A stretch of DNA of 17,289 nt from an uncultured Treponema sp. (GTDB lineage: Bacteria > Spirochaetota > Spirochaetia > Treponematales > Treponemataceae), in NCBI GenBank assembly GCA_937885175.1, contig CAKZZO010000042.1, positions 1 through 17,289 on the forward strand, read 5' to 3'. Each line of letters begins with the position of its first letter. Position 1 is the stretch's first letter. Shown in pieces: positions 5,227-14,166 of this stretch. The notes under the pieces were generated by a model. That model had not been told where the DNA came from, made no database searches, and was given only the letters and a program-made list of their open reading frames with translations. A program made the translations under genes and the position numbers.

Positions 5227-8200
5227 TCATTTTGGCCTTCGGCCCATTACTGCGGTCGGATGAAAACTCAGTCCGTCCTTACCGTCTCCTATGCCGGCAA
5301 CGTACAGGGCCTCCTTTGCTCCCGATACGGGTAATCCGAACGTAAGCCCCATGCCCTCGGCGAAGTGTCCGGCGGCCTTTGACCACCTGCCGTCCGTGAC
5401 TTCCTTGGCGGCGGAAAGGTATTTCGTGAGGGCGGGAAACAGGTCGGTGCCTCTGGAGAATGACGCGTGTCCGGTAATCAGTTTTTCCGCCGTGGACGTT
5501 GCCACCGCTCCGATTATCGGCACCGCATCGGTGAACTGCGTTGTCGCAGTCCATATGAAATTCCGCACCGTCCGCGCCTCGTCATCATCGTCTCCGTCGT
5601 CCCCTGCAAGGCAGCCGAGCGCAATTCCCGCGGCCGCATAGCCTGCTATGATTCCCACAACCTGCCGGTACTGTTTCTGGCGGACGGCATAGGGAATGTC
5701 GTATCGCAGATTCTGCCAGATTACGTTAAGGCTTGCAGTGAACTGCAGCAGGGCTTTCTGCACCTCGCTTCCGTTCTTGAACATGGGGGCAAGGTCAACG
5801 CTCCTGTTGGACGGCTGACACAGCCTTGTCTTGTCATCGGCGTGGATGACGGCAAGCCGTTCCCATTCGTCCGCGTCAGTAACGCCCTCATGCGCACGTG
5901 CGGAGACCTCCTCATCACTCATCCGCTCACGTGCATCAAGAAGCGCATTCTCCGCACGCAGACGGGAAAGGTTTGCGGAAAGTTTCTCCTCGCTCTCCGC
6001 CTTGAGGTCGGCGCGTACGCGATTCTCGTTTGTGTCGCCTGAGTAGGCCTTGCGGATAAGGGGTACGTAATTGTCAACGCGGTTCACTGGCTGATTGAAC
6101 TCGGCAATGCTCACTTCCTGTATGCGGTCGAATTCCTCGGTATAGTCATCACTTATCGCCTCGGCAAACTGCCTGAACTTTCCTCCGTCACGCTTCAGGA
6201 CTTCATCTGCCGCATCCAGTACCTTGTTCCAGAGTACCAGACAATCCTCCTTGTATGCCGCGGTCCCCTCGGGAATGTGCATGCCGTTCTCGTCAACCTC
6301 GGCTGCCATCTCCGCGCTGAGCGCGCGTGCGGTCTCCTCGTCTCCAGCCGCAAGTGCCTCGTCGCGTTTTTTCGTGCGCTCGCCGCGCATCTTCCTGTCC
6401 TCCTCGTCCATGAGCCGGTATTTCTGCCTGTCCTTCTCGTCAATCATGGATCCGTACATGCAGGCATCCCTGCTCATCTCGTCCCTGTTGGCCATTGCAT
6501 AGTACAGAAGCTCGTCAACGGTAAACGTGACGGGAGCACCGTCGCCGCGGAAATCATCAATCACAACCTTCTCGTACAGTTCGGGAAGCGATATTCCCGC
6601 ATTCTTCATTGCGCTTTCAATGCGGGCTATCCTCCGCCGCTTGCTCCGCTCCTCGGCGTTAAAGCAGTCGTTCTCCCGCCAGTAGAGCAGTGCGGTATTA
6701 ACACCCTCGCCCTGATTGTCCAGCAGGCGCGCAACGCGCCGGATGTTCGCGTCATGGTAGGACTGCGTGAGCCTGTTCCAGATTCCCTGACGGCGGTACC
6801 TGTCAGCAGCCGTTCCCTTGACCTCGCTTGTCTTTCCCAGCCTGCGGCTGATTTCCGACCGCTTCTTCTCCTTCACGTCCTCCGGGTCATCGTCATTGAT
6901 TACTATGCCCGTATTCTGCACCGCCTCCTCAATCTTGCGCCTGAGTTCGGCCGCGCGCTCATGCTCCAGCTGGCGGCGGGCGGCAAGCAGGTTTCTGCCC
7001 CGCACGTATATGTCGTCAACCTTCCTGGCAAACGCCTCCATGTCCTCCGTAGTCCACTCAGCGAACGGCCTGTTGACAATGGCATCGTACATGTCGCTTC
7101 CCAGCGCGTCACGGGCCATTTTCTCCACATCCTCACCGACACGGACACGTCCCGCATCGTCGATGCGGATGTCAAGCTGGATGCTTTCCTCACGTTCCTT
7201 TTCCAACCCCAGCAGGTTCAGCCTGCGCACCCAGTTGTCGCTGGACATTGCCCGGTAAAGCCGCTGGCGGTCCTTTTTCGTCCATTTGTCAAAATCTTCC
7301 CCGGTCTTAGTATCCTCCAGTTTCTTGATGATTTCCGGCCCCGCCTTTCTGAGCGACAGGATTGAGATTATCCGCTCGCGTTCGTCCGCGTCGGTATGGA
7401 ATGAGCCCCATACCTCACGTGCCCATCTTCCCTCCGTGCCGATCCATCGGTTCACGCCGCCGGTCATGTTCGGATGGAATATGCGCTGGACTGCAATGAG
7501 GGTCCGCGCGCTCTCATAGTCAATGCGCTCGAAAGGTACCCGGCGGAACGCCCGCTTGACCAGCCGTTTCCGGTAATCCTTCAGCTGCTGCACGGCATCG
7601 TGCTCGGACTTCTTTTCTTTCTGCCTCTCGCGCAGGCGGTATAAGTCCTCGCGCCGCTGTACCGCAGCCCTCATTTCCTCGGTCATCTTCGTTATCTTCA
7701 GAAGGTCATTCCACTGACGGAATACGCTCTCGTAGTCGGCACGGATTCCGTCATACCGGTTGTCCCTGTACTTCTCGCCGGTCTTTGCGACCGACTCCGC
7801 GCGGTGGGCAACGGAATCGCTTTTAAGGTCGTACTTTGCCCTGGCGGCAAGCAGCCTGTCGTACGTCTCCAGAATCCGCCGCTCCTGCCAGCCGCTCATG
7901 CGCTGCCAGTCCTCGTCCGTCCTTTCCTTCAGTTCCGCAAGGGCTTTCCTGCCTTCCTTGACTTGCTCGCCAAGGTCGGCTATGTACGCCTCCAGATTCG
8001 AGTCAATCTTGAATGAGCCGTCCGCAAGGGCAGCCGCTATCCTCTCGTTCTGTATCTTCCGCGCAATGCGCCGGCGTTCTTCCGGTGAGGCATCCTCAAT
8101 GCCCTCTCCGGCCGTAAGGTCATGCAGGCCGGCTGCCTTGAGCCGTGCGGTGACGGTATCAGCCTCATCAACGCGGAAGAAGTCGTCATCCATGACCTCG

Positions 8201-11200
8201 GCATAGATTGCCCGGTAATCCCTTGCCGCCCGCCGTATGAGCGTCATTATCGTATTCCGGGCGCGCTGGGTAAGCGGCTTGCCTCCGGAAAGCCTTTGTG
8301 CGTTCGACACGAAGGAACCGTGCCGTAACTGCGTGCGGATATACCGCTTCATCTGGAGCAGCCGCTCGTTTGCGGCCGCCTCCGCCTCGTCCTGCGGATG
8401 TTCTGTTGGTTCCTCGGTAAGCAGTTCGTTCACGCGCCGGAGAAAGTCGTCAAGCAGCGTTGGATCAGATGCAAGGTGGGCGGTAAAGAGCGCGTCCATC
8501 TCCTCGGGCGTTCCGTCGCGGCTGAATTCCTCCGCTGCCTTTGTCCGTCTGGTATTGATGTCATCGCTGAGTGCCGTACCCGCATTGTTGGCAAGCTCCC
8601 ACGTGGTCTGATACCACTCTGCATCCGCACCCTGCGGCACCTGACTGTATTCATCAGGGTTAAGAAACCCCTCGTCACGCCCGGCCTCGTAATACTCCAT
8701 GAAGTCCTGCCAGGAACCGAACTGCCGTGCGCTCTCCACGAGTTCCGCCTCGGTCTGGAAGAGGATGGAGGGGTTGTGCGGGTCGAAGGCGCCCGTGTTG
8801 TCGGTGGCGGATTTTATTTGAGCGGGCTCAAAGGCAACCCATTCTTCGTTATAATCCTCGTTGAAAAAAACACCGTCATACCCATCTTCTTGCAACTGTT
8901 CGCTAAATGCGGCACTCTCTTCCCTATCGTTCACCTCTGCAAGGTGTTCAAACTCGCTGTAACTCGCAAAATAAGGGTTGCATATGTTCAAAAACGTATC
9001 AAGTACAACTCCGCCGTTCGCATATTGTTGCGCGTACGCTTCATTGTTGCCATAGAAATAAAAGCCTGTTCCTAGCCAGCCCGCATCTGTCGTACTTCCG
9101 ATTTTCTTCTTGCTGAATGTACTGAATGTATACGGAGTTCCGTGTTTCACAATTTTCGGCTCGCCGTTCTCGTCCACGACTTTGGAGACGTCGTTGCTGT
9201 TGACATCTGCAAAAAACTGCATTACCTTGTTTTTAAGAGGAGTTTGCAGGTTTTCCCCCGCGTTTGGTTTGCGGTCAGGTTGCCTAAGCTCCTCTACTTT
9301 TTGCAGTTCTGTTGCCTCTCCGTCATAAAAAATAGTTCCGTCGTTATCTTCCCGCAAAACAACACGTGCAATATATTCACCCTCGGAAAGCAAAATCTTT
9401 CGTGCATAACTGTGAAAGGCTTTTACATTCGGCTTTGTCTGATCCGTGTTTTTCTCCGAAAGGAACGGCGTGGCGGTACTTACAATCTCCTGCAACTTAG
9501 GCACAATTTGCAATGTATGAGGGTTTGCAGAATGGCTTTTCAACTCCTTGAAGCCTGTCCTGGTAAAAACGACATTGCGCCCGTCAACAGTGCGCACCGG
9601 CTCTTTACCGACAAGCGCATTGTATATTTCGGCAGCTTTTGTTCTCTGCTCGCTACCAGTTAGATTTGAAAGCTCATTGTCCGCAAGGTTAATGGGGGAG
9701 TCACCAATAATTTGCCGTGCCTTGTGCCCTGCTTCCCAATCTCCAAACCAGCGCTTGAAGTTAGGCGTGCGCACCTGCAGCCACTGTTTTTCTGTCAGGT
9801 TTGTAGGCTTGCCGTTCGGTGCCTTCATCCAGCCATCCGTGCCCTGGTACTGCTGGCGCACCGCCTCCATCTGGCGGGTACTCTCCGCATCCTCCGCACG
9901 GCTTTTCTGGAAGATAAAGTCGCCTAAGTCCATGACCTCATCATCATATGCCATGCCCGCGGTGTTCAGTACCGCATCGGTCTTTTCCTGTGTGCCTGCA
10001 TCGGGGTCGGCCATCACGTTTCCGGCAGCTTCTTTTATCCTTTGCGCCATACGACCGCTGCTGTCATTACTGTCCTGCATAGGGCTTTCCGCACGTTTTT
10101 TGACTTCCGCCTCATCATCCGCCCTGCGCACAGCCTCCTCTGCACGGGCAAGCACACTGTCATCTCCCTGCAGCAGCGCGTTATACGTGTCCTCGATATC
10201 CTTTGAGAATTGAATGCGTTCCTTCATTGCGCCGTAGATACGGCTGATCAGCTCCGCAAGTTTCTGGTACAGGTTTTTGAGCTCGCTGCTTTTTGCCCTG
10301 CCGGTGCGGAGAAAGTCCTCTAATCCGTATGCGAACTTCTCCTCCTGGGCTTCAGTCCATTTGCCGTCCGTCACGCCGAATGCCTTTTCCGCCTGCTTCA
10401 GAAGGTCACCGGAGAGCCTGCCCCGCACCGCATGTGCCACTTCATGCACCCACGTGGAGAAGTCCGCCTTTTCCCCGGCATAGATGACGGCACGGATATC
10501 CTTTCCAAACTGCCTGTAACCCATGCCGCCGCGGACGGACTGCCCGGTTTTTTCCGCAGCCTGGGCAAGTTCCCCCGCATCACCGAAAATCTTATCACCG
10601 AACGTGCGCTCGTAGAATTCGGACACGCTCTCGTAGAGCCCCCTGGCGATACTCTCAATGAATGCAACCGCTGCGATTCGCTCACCTGCATTGAGTGACG
10701 GGATGTTGTCGGCAAGCTGCCGCGCGATGGAAAGCCGTGTCTCCGCATCATCGTTGGTGGCTGAGGCATAATAGTTGAGCCCCGCACCCTTTCCTCGCGG
10801 ATTCCCGGAAATCAGCCGGTCACGGATAGCCCGGGCACGGCCTAACTTTGCGTCCCACTCAATGTCGTAGCCGGAAAAATCAGACGCAAAACTGCGGAAT
10901 AACTCATCACGCAATTCCTCACGGCTTCTGGACATGGCGAATGTCTCGACCGTTACCTTTCCCTCGTTCTCGTCAAGCGTATACTTAATGTAGCCGTAAC
11001 CGTTTCCGCCATCCCTTGTGGGGTCTCCGGCACGGTATACGCCCTCGGAGAGTCCGTTTCCATCCTCGGCTGTTACCTTGTTGTCAACGTACAGGCGGCC
11101 GTCATCCGTGCGGTATTCCGCCGCCGGCTCTGCTTCCGTACCGTCGTCAGAGAATACCGTCTGTTCCAGCCCCTCCTCATCGGCGTTTACCTCGGCAATT

Positions 11201-12768
11201 GCCGCAGCCTCGTCAGATGCCTTCTGCTCCCGCTTTGCCTCGAAACTGGAGAAAATCTCATCCTGAACACGGGTCTTTTCGTCATCGCTCATGCCGGCGA
11301 ATGCGGCGTTATCCGATGTTGCCTTCCTGAACGCCTCTTTGGACGGGATGAATTCGGCGGCAGCCCGCAGGTTCTTGTAGTCACTGACGGTTCCGTATGC
11401 ACCGAATGCGGCATCTCCCACGCCAAGCAGTACCGCGCCATAGATTCCGCCCTTGAACGACTCAAGGGCGTTACGCGCGATTGTTCCAAGGTCATCTGAC
11501 TCTACGTCATTGTCGCTCATGGCATCGGCAAGGTGGCGTGACAATCCGCTTATCCATTCCTGCATATACTCCTCGACACCTTCTTCTACGGTGTCCGCGA
11601 CATGATCCGTGGCAAACCGTGATGCCATTGCCGCGGCAAGCCCGCCCATCTTGTACCGCGTGAATATGTCCTTGGTAATCCTGTCGGTCAGAGCCTTACG
11701 TGCCTTTTCGGTAAGGTTGCCGACAGCTTTCTTTCCGGCAGACTTCGCGCCTTGCACCGCACCGCGGGCGACAACACCAAGTCCTGACTCGACAGCCGCC
11801 TGCAGCACACCGCTTACCGCGGCTACGCTCTGGGCCGTCTCCACGTCTGCTCCCGCCTGACGCAGGGAAATGTATTCGTCATGCATCATGAGGTCATAGC
11901 CTGCTGCAAAACTTCCCAGCGGCCCCAGACCGACAAGCCCCGATACAATGCCCGCACCCATGGCCGCCGCGGTGTATGGAAGTGACTGAATGCCCGCGGT
12001 AAGGATTGACATGCCGACGGACTGCGGCTGGCTCACCGCAAGCGTATTGTTCTCGGCATCCAGCGCATCAATTGCTTCCCATGCAAGCCGCGCCCCCTCG
12101 TCATCACCCCGCAGTTCCGCATTCAGCAGGCTCTTTCCCAGCGATGACCTGCGCAGGCTGTTCATGCCGCTCGTCCATGCATCGCCAAGCCGCTCCATCT
12201 TGCCCTTGTACGTCATGCCGTCAGTATCCGCTCCAAAGATGGCGCGGTTGTATTCGTCAAGGTTTTCAAGCGCGTCGCTGAAAGGAATGCCGTACAGGCG
12301 GTGGTATTGCCAGGCGTTCATGTATCTGGCGCGCTCCTCCTCCGCTGCGGAAAGCCCTTTTTCTCTGGCAACCGCCTTAAACTGCTCGTTCATAGCGGAG
12401 TAGACGTGCTCGGGGAGGACGGCATTATAGTGCTCGGCGTTCCTGGCACGGATGTCCGCAAGGGCAGATGCCTCCGCGCTTTTCCGGCTCCAGTAATTTT
12501 CTCTGGACGGCATTTCCGTATCAGGCGAGATGCCTGCATCCGGTACCGCTTCCGGTGCAGAGGCGGTCTGCAAGTCCTGGTTCGGCATGGGAACAGGCTG
12601 TTTCTGCATCGTAAACGTCCTTGGAATCGCAAGCGGCTTTTTCGGCGCATACTCCTTTCTTTGCGCCGGTACCGACACGGCGGACTGTGCGCCCCGTACA
12701 AGGGCGGCGGTGTTGTCCTCCACGCTGTTCATGCCGCCGTCACGCAGCGGATTAAAGTAATCAGACAT
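5227..12768 (-). CDS. Giant phage polyvalent protein (2513 aa) with protease, PBECR and ART domains
   Basis: This has the architecture of the phage polyvalent proteins described by Iyer and colleagues, which are carried in virions and injected with DNA. In order: a disordered, Pro-rich N-terminus; a hydrophobic region (about 250-295) and helices containing VEEGVEEYMQEW (about 390-410); a zincin-like protease motif HEVAH at 775-779 in STWVHEVAHAV with a possible third ligand near E809/E810; a PBECR-like nuclease segment (about 985-1160) with RTPNFKRWFGDWE and FTRTGFKELKSHS; an ART-PolyVal-like ADP-ribosyltransferase segment (about 1195-1340) with VKHGTPYTF (H1209), GTGFYFYG and EWVAFEPAQIKSATDN; a long charged helical region (about 1480-2250); and a hydrophobic helix (about 2369-2390) followed by an acidic cluster. 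Start ATG 12768 has AAGGAG 7 bases upstream and lies 3 bases after the ParB-like gene. The domain names rest on motif reading. Confidence 0.85.
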   Translation of the reverse strand: MSDYFNPLRDGGMNSVEDNTAALVRGAQSAVSVPAQRKEYAPKKPLAIPRTFTMQKQPVPMPNQDLQTASAPEAVPDAGISPDTEMPSRENYWSRKSAEASALADIRARNAEHYNAVLPEHVYSAMNEQFKAVAREKGLSAAEEERARYMNAWQYHRLYGIPFSDALENLDEYNRAIFGADTDGMTYKGKMERLGDAWTSGMNSLRRSSLGKSLLNAELRGDDEGARLAWEAIDALDAENNTLAVSQPQSVGMSILTAGIQSLPYTAAAMGAGIVSGLVGLGPLGSFAAGYDLMMHDEYISLRQAGADVETAQSVAAVSGVLQAAVESGLGVVARGAVQGAKSAGKKAVGNLTEKARKALTDRITKDIFTRYKMGGLAAAMASRFATDHVADTVEEGVEEYMQEWISGLSRHLADAMSDNDVESDDLGTIARNALESFKGGIYGAVLLGVGDAAFGAYGTVSDYKNLRAAAEFIPSKEAFRKATSDNAAFAGMSDDEKTRVQDEIFSSFEAKREQKASDEAAAIAEVNADEEGLEQTVFSDDGTEAEPAAEYRTDDGRLYVDNKVTAEDGNGLSEGVYRAGDPTRDGGNGYGYIKYTLDENEGKVTVETFAMSRSREELRDELFRSFASDFSGYDIEWDAKLGRARAIRDRLISGNPRGKGAGLNYYASATNDDAETRLSIARQLADNIPSLNAGERIAAVAFIESIARGLYESVSEFYERTFGDKIFGDAGELAQAAEKTGQSVRGGMGYRQFGKDIRAVIYAGEKADFSTWVHEVAHAVRGRLSGDLLKQAEKAFGVTDGKWTEAQEEKFAYGLEDFLRTGRAKSSELKNLYQKLAELISRIYGAMKERIQFSKDIEDTYNALLQGDDSVLARAEEAVRRADDEAEVKKRAESPMQDSNDSSGRMAQRIKEAAGNVMADPDAGTQEKTDAVLNTAGMAYDDEVMDLGDFIFQKSRAEDAESTRQMEAVRQQYQGTDGWMKAPNGKPTNLTEKQWLQVRTPNFKRWFGDWEAGHKARQIIGDSPINLADNELSNLTGSEQRTKAAEIYNALVGKEPVRTVDGRNVVFTRTGFKELKSHSANPHTLQIVPKLQEIVSTATPFLSEKNTDQTKPNVKAFHSYARKILLSEGEYIARVVLREDNDGTIFYDGEATELQKVEELRQPDRKPNAGENLQTPLKNKVMQFFADVNSNDVSKVVDENGEPKIVKHGTPYTFSTFSKKKIGSTTDAGWLGTGFYFYGNNEAYAQQYANGGVVLDTFLNICNPYFASYSEFEHLAEVNDREESAAFSEQLQEDGYDGVFFNEDYNEEWVAFEPAQIKSATDNTGAFDPHNPSILFQTEAELVESARQFGSWQDFMEYYEAGRDEGFLNPDEYSQVPQGADAEWYQTTWELANNAGTALSDDINTRRTKAAEEFSRDGTPEEMDALFTAHLASDPTLLDDFLRRVNELLTEEPTEHPQDEAEAAANERLLQMKRYIRTQLRHGSFVSNAQRLSGGKPLTQRARNTIMTLIRRAARDYRAIYAEVMDDDFFRVDEADTVTARLKAAGLHDLTAGEGIEDASPEERRRIARKIQNERIAAALADGSFKIDSNLEAYIADLGEQVKEGRKALAELKERTDEDWQRMSGWQERRILETYDRLLAARAKYDLKSDSVAHRAESVAKTGEKYRDNRYDGIRADYESVFRQWNDLLKITKMTEEMRAAVQRREDLYRLRERQKEKKSEHDAVQQLKDYRKRLVKRAFRRVPFERIDYESARTLIAVQRIFHPNMTGGVNRWIGTEGRWAREVWGSFHTDADERERIISILSLRKAGPEIIKKLEDTKTGEDFDKWTKKDRQRLYRAMSSDNWVRRLNLLGLEKEREESIQLDIRIDDAGRVRVGEDVEKMARDALGSDMYDAIVNRPFAEWTTEDMEAFARKVDDIYVRGRNLLAARRQLEHERAAELRRKIEEAVQNTGIVINDDDPEDVKEKKRSEISRRLGKTSEVKGTAADRYRRQGIWNRLTQSYHDANIRRVARLLDNQGEGVNTALLYWRENDCFNAEERSKRRRIARIESAMKNAGISLPELYEKVVIDDFRGDGAPVTFTVDELLYYAMANRDEMSRDACMYGSMIDEKDRQKYRLMDEEDRKMRGERTKKRDEALAAGDEETARALSAEMAAEVDENGMHIPEGTAAYKEDCLVLWNKVLDAADEVLKRDGGKFRQFAEAISDDYTEEFDRIQEVSIAEFNQPVNRVDNYVPLIRKAYSGDTNENRVRADLKAESEEKLSANLSRLRAENALLDARERMSDEEVSARAHEGVTDADEWERLAVIHADDKTRLCQPSNRSVDLAPMFKNGSEVQKALLQFTASLNVIWQNLRYDIPYAVRQKQYRQVVGIIAGYAAAGIALGCLAGDDGDDDDEARTVRNFIWTATTQFTDAVPIIGAVATSTAEKLITGHASFSRGTDLFPALTKYLSAAKEVTDGRWSKAAGHFAEGMGLTFGLPVSGAKEALYVAGIGDGKDGLSFHPTAVMGRRPK

Positions 12769-12771
12769 TCC

Positions 12772-13383
12772 TTATCTCCTTATATTCCAGCTGTAGATGC
12801 TTCCTTTTTCCCGGATGAAGTCAGCCACTTTCTTCTCCACCAGTTCCTGCCCGGCTCTGTCAATCGTGGCAATCTGAAGGGCGGCGGTTGTCTCAATCTC
12901 TCCGGAACGATGCAGACGCTTGATTCCGTCAGGCAGGCGGGCAAGTTTCGCACGCTGAAAAACCTGTGCCTTGCTGCGGCAGAATATTGCCGCAACTTCA
13001 CCGGCATCCTTTCCGGCATCAAGCATCTTGGCAAAGACAGTCCCCTCGTCAAGCGGATTCATCTCCAGACGAGCGATATTGGCGGACATCGCAATTTCCT
13101 CCTCGCCCCCGCCCAATTCCTCAACGGCAAAGACATCCGCCGTAATCTCACTCCAGCCTTCATCCGGATAGTTGCTGTCGAGGAATTGGAATGCGGCGAT
13201 ACGGCGGCGGCCATCAATAACACGGTAGGGCATAGTGTCTTCTGGAGTAGCCACAAGCGTAACTGCACTTATCTGACCGAATTCCTTGATGTTGGCGGCA
13301 AGAGACTCGATGTCCCCCAATCCACCCTCATTCCTGTTGCTGATTGTACGGATGCTGTTTACGTCAACCGTAAGTCTGTTCAT
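12772..13383 (-). CDS. ParB/Spo0J-like N-terminal domain protein (203 aa)
   Basis: The N-terminus matches the ParB N-terminal fold: VDVNSIRTISNRNEGGL, LAANIKEFGQISAVTLV, then YRVIDGRRRIAAFQFL, where GRRR (58-61) corresponds to the nucleotide-binding GERR-type box of ParB CTPases. A helix-turn-helix region follows (about 115-165: LDEGTVFAKMLDAGK, DAGEVAAIFCRSKAQVFQRA). In phages such proteins act as DNA-binding or nuclease-like factors and not always in partition; no ParA is seen. Start ATG 13383 is chosen because GGAGG lies 8 bases upstream and the fold begins at once. A GTG at 13416, overlapping the upstream stop as GTGA, would add 11 lysine-rich residues and is the alternative. The last codons carry the ribosome binding site of the polyvalent gene, so the two are coupled. 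Confidence 0.8.
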   Translation of the reverse strand: MNRLTVDVNSIRTISNRNEGGLGDIESLAANIKEFGQISAVTLVATPEDTMPYRVIDGRRRIAAFQFLDSNYPDEGWSEITADVFAVEELGGGEEEIAMSANIARLEMNPLDEGTVFAKMLDAGKDAGEVAAIFCRSKAQVFQRAKLARLPDGIKRLHRSGEIETTAALQIATIDRAGQELVEKKVADFIREKGSIYSWNIRR

Positions 13384-13412
13384 AATATTTTCCTCCTGTT
13401 TTATTTTTTTTC

Positions 13413-13637
13413 TCACTTGATACTAAAAAGTTTTCCATCGAAAACTTTCTTAACGATGTGCACGGCCGGCGGCAATCCGTGCGGCATCTCGTGTGCGTGC
13501 GACAGGATAAGGGAGCATTCTGCGCTGGAGTAGAGACACCCGTCTTCACAGGTAACCTCATGCGAGAAGGGGGATGTCTGTCTGATTATCGCGCTGCCGC
13601 CGAATTCCGCAGGAACCCTGCAACGATACTCTGTCAT
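13413..13637 (-). CDS. Small cysteine-containing phage protein (74 aa), unknown
   Basis: The ATG at 13637 overlaps the stop of the 28-aa gene as ATGA, and the TGA at 13413 overlaps a GTG of the ParB-like frame as GTGA, so the gene is locked into a coupled operon. The product starts MTEYRCRVPAEF and contains three more features: a Cys-rich middle (EVTCEDGCLYSSAECSL), a His-rich stretch (SHAHEMPHG) and a basic end (VKKVFDGKLFSIK). Four cysteines and several histidines could bind a metal, but no known zinc finger spacing was recognised. Nothing in the sequence gives a function. Confidence 0.6.
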   Translation of the reverse strand: MTEYRCRVPAEFGGSAIIRQTSPFSHEVTCEDGCLYSSAECSLILSHAHEMPHGLPPAVHIVKKVFDGKLFSIK

Positions 13638-13720
13638 ACAGGTACCGCCCACACGATGATTGCCAGGGCAACTATGATTACAGCGATAAATAGGTTAAGA
13701 AGTATTTCTCCGAACCTCAT
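13634..13720 (-). CDS. 28-aa membrane microprotein
   Basis: The ATG at 13720 follows AGGAGG with 9-base spacing and the 28-codon frame ends at TGA 13634, which overlaps the next ATG as ATGA. After MRFGEILLN the product is almost entirely hydrophobic (LFIAVIIVALAIIVWAV), a single membrane helix. The ribosome binding site overlaps the stop of the upstream 71-aa gene. Packing on both sides supports real translation; it may also serve to couple its neighbours. The function is unknown. Confidence 0.6.
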   Translation of the reverse strand: MRFGEILLNLFIAVIIVALAIIVWAVPV

Positions 13721-13733
13721 GCACGCACTCCTC

Positions 13734-13949
13734 CTATATAAACAGTCTTAGTTGCCGCGGATCTTCGACGGTGCCGTTTGTTGTTGTTGTTTTTTTTTCG
13801 CCGCGAAATTCCATTGCCTCATTCTTCCACGAGTCTATGCATACGTTCGCAAGTCGAAGGCTGTGGCGCAGGATGGCATTCTCCTGTGCCAGCGCAAGAT
13901 TATCAGCGAGTAATTGAGCCTTTCTTTTTCTGCTTATGAGTGTAAACAT
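13734..13949 (-). CDS. Small coiled-coil phage protein (71 aa), unknown
   Basis: The start MFTLISRKRKAQLLADN is chosen at ATG 13949 because GGAGGAG lies 6 bases upstream; an in-frame ATG 30 bases earlier has no such site. The N-terminal half is a helix with a hydrophobic and amide repeat pattern (LADNLALAQENAILRHSLRLA), likely a coiled coil. The C-terminal part is polar with a run of threonines (KKTTTTNG) and ends PRQLRLFI. The layout resembles small accessory or chaperone-like phage proteins, but no family was recognised. It overlaps the 57-aa gene by 16 bases and ends just before the 28-aa membrane gene. Confidence 0.6.
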   Translation of the reverse strand: MFTLISRKRKAQLLADNLALAQENAILRHSLRLANVCIDSWKNEAMEFRGEKKTTTTNGTVEDPRQLRLFI

Positions 13950-14107
13950 ACAAACTCCTCCATAATTGCATCCATGCAATCCTGCATACGATTCATGATT
14001 ATCGCGTCAATTGCTTCCTGCTGGTAACCGCTTGCCGCTTCAAGCCACATCCGATACGTTTCCAGATCATCACACACAACGACACCATTACTTCGATGAT
14101 AACCCAT
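13934..14107 (-). CDS. 57-aa acidic phage protein, unknown
   Basis: The ATG at 14107 is preceded by AAGGAGG with 6-base spacing, the best ribosome binding site of this small-gene cluster. An ATG 4 bases earlier leads to a stop after 7 codons. The product begins MGYHRSNGVVVCDDLETYR and continues as a likely helical, Met- and acid-rich segment (QEAIDAIIMNRMQDCMDAI) ending CLHS. It is the first gene of the surviving minus-strand operon, directly after a strong terminator, and overlaps the next gene by 16 bases. No function can be read from it. Confidence 0.6.
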   Translation of the reverse strand: MGYHRSNGVVVCDDLETYRMWLEAASGYQQEAIDAIIMNRMQDCMDAIMEEFVCLHS

Positions 14108-14128
14108 CCATAACCTCCTTCTTTTTGC

Positions 14129-14166
14129 AAAAAAAAAGCCGCCTCGGAGCTGACTTCCTTGGCGGC
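14129..14166 (-). terminator. Strong terminator ahead of the small-gene operon
   Basis: On the minus strand GCCGCC (14166-14161) pairs with GGCGGC (14143-14138) around a 17-base loop in which GGA and TCC can also pair, and nine T follow (14137-14129). It stands only 22 bases before the first start codon at 14107. A terminator so close upstream of a gene either ends an earlier transcript or works as an attenuator. Confidence 0.75.

Noticed and set aside
6277..7365. 362-codon open frame on the plus strand
   Set aside because: It lies wholly opposite the polyvalent gene; the composition (Val, Leu, Arg, Pro-rich, no motifs) is that of a shadow frame.
13384..13416. GTG at 13416 as start of the ParB-like gene
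   Set aside because: The GTGA overlap is attractive, but a stronger ribosome binding site precedes ATG 13383 and the domain begins there; kept as an alternative.
12301..13533. 410-codon open frame on the plus strand
   Set aside because: It is antisense to the ParB-like and polyvalent genes, has no ribosome binding site or recognisable domain, and long antisense frames are expected opposite GC-rich coding sequence.
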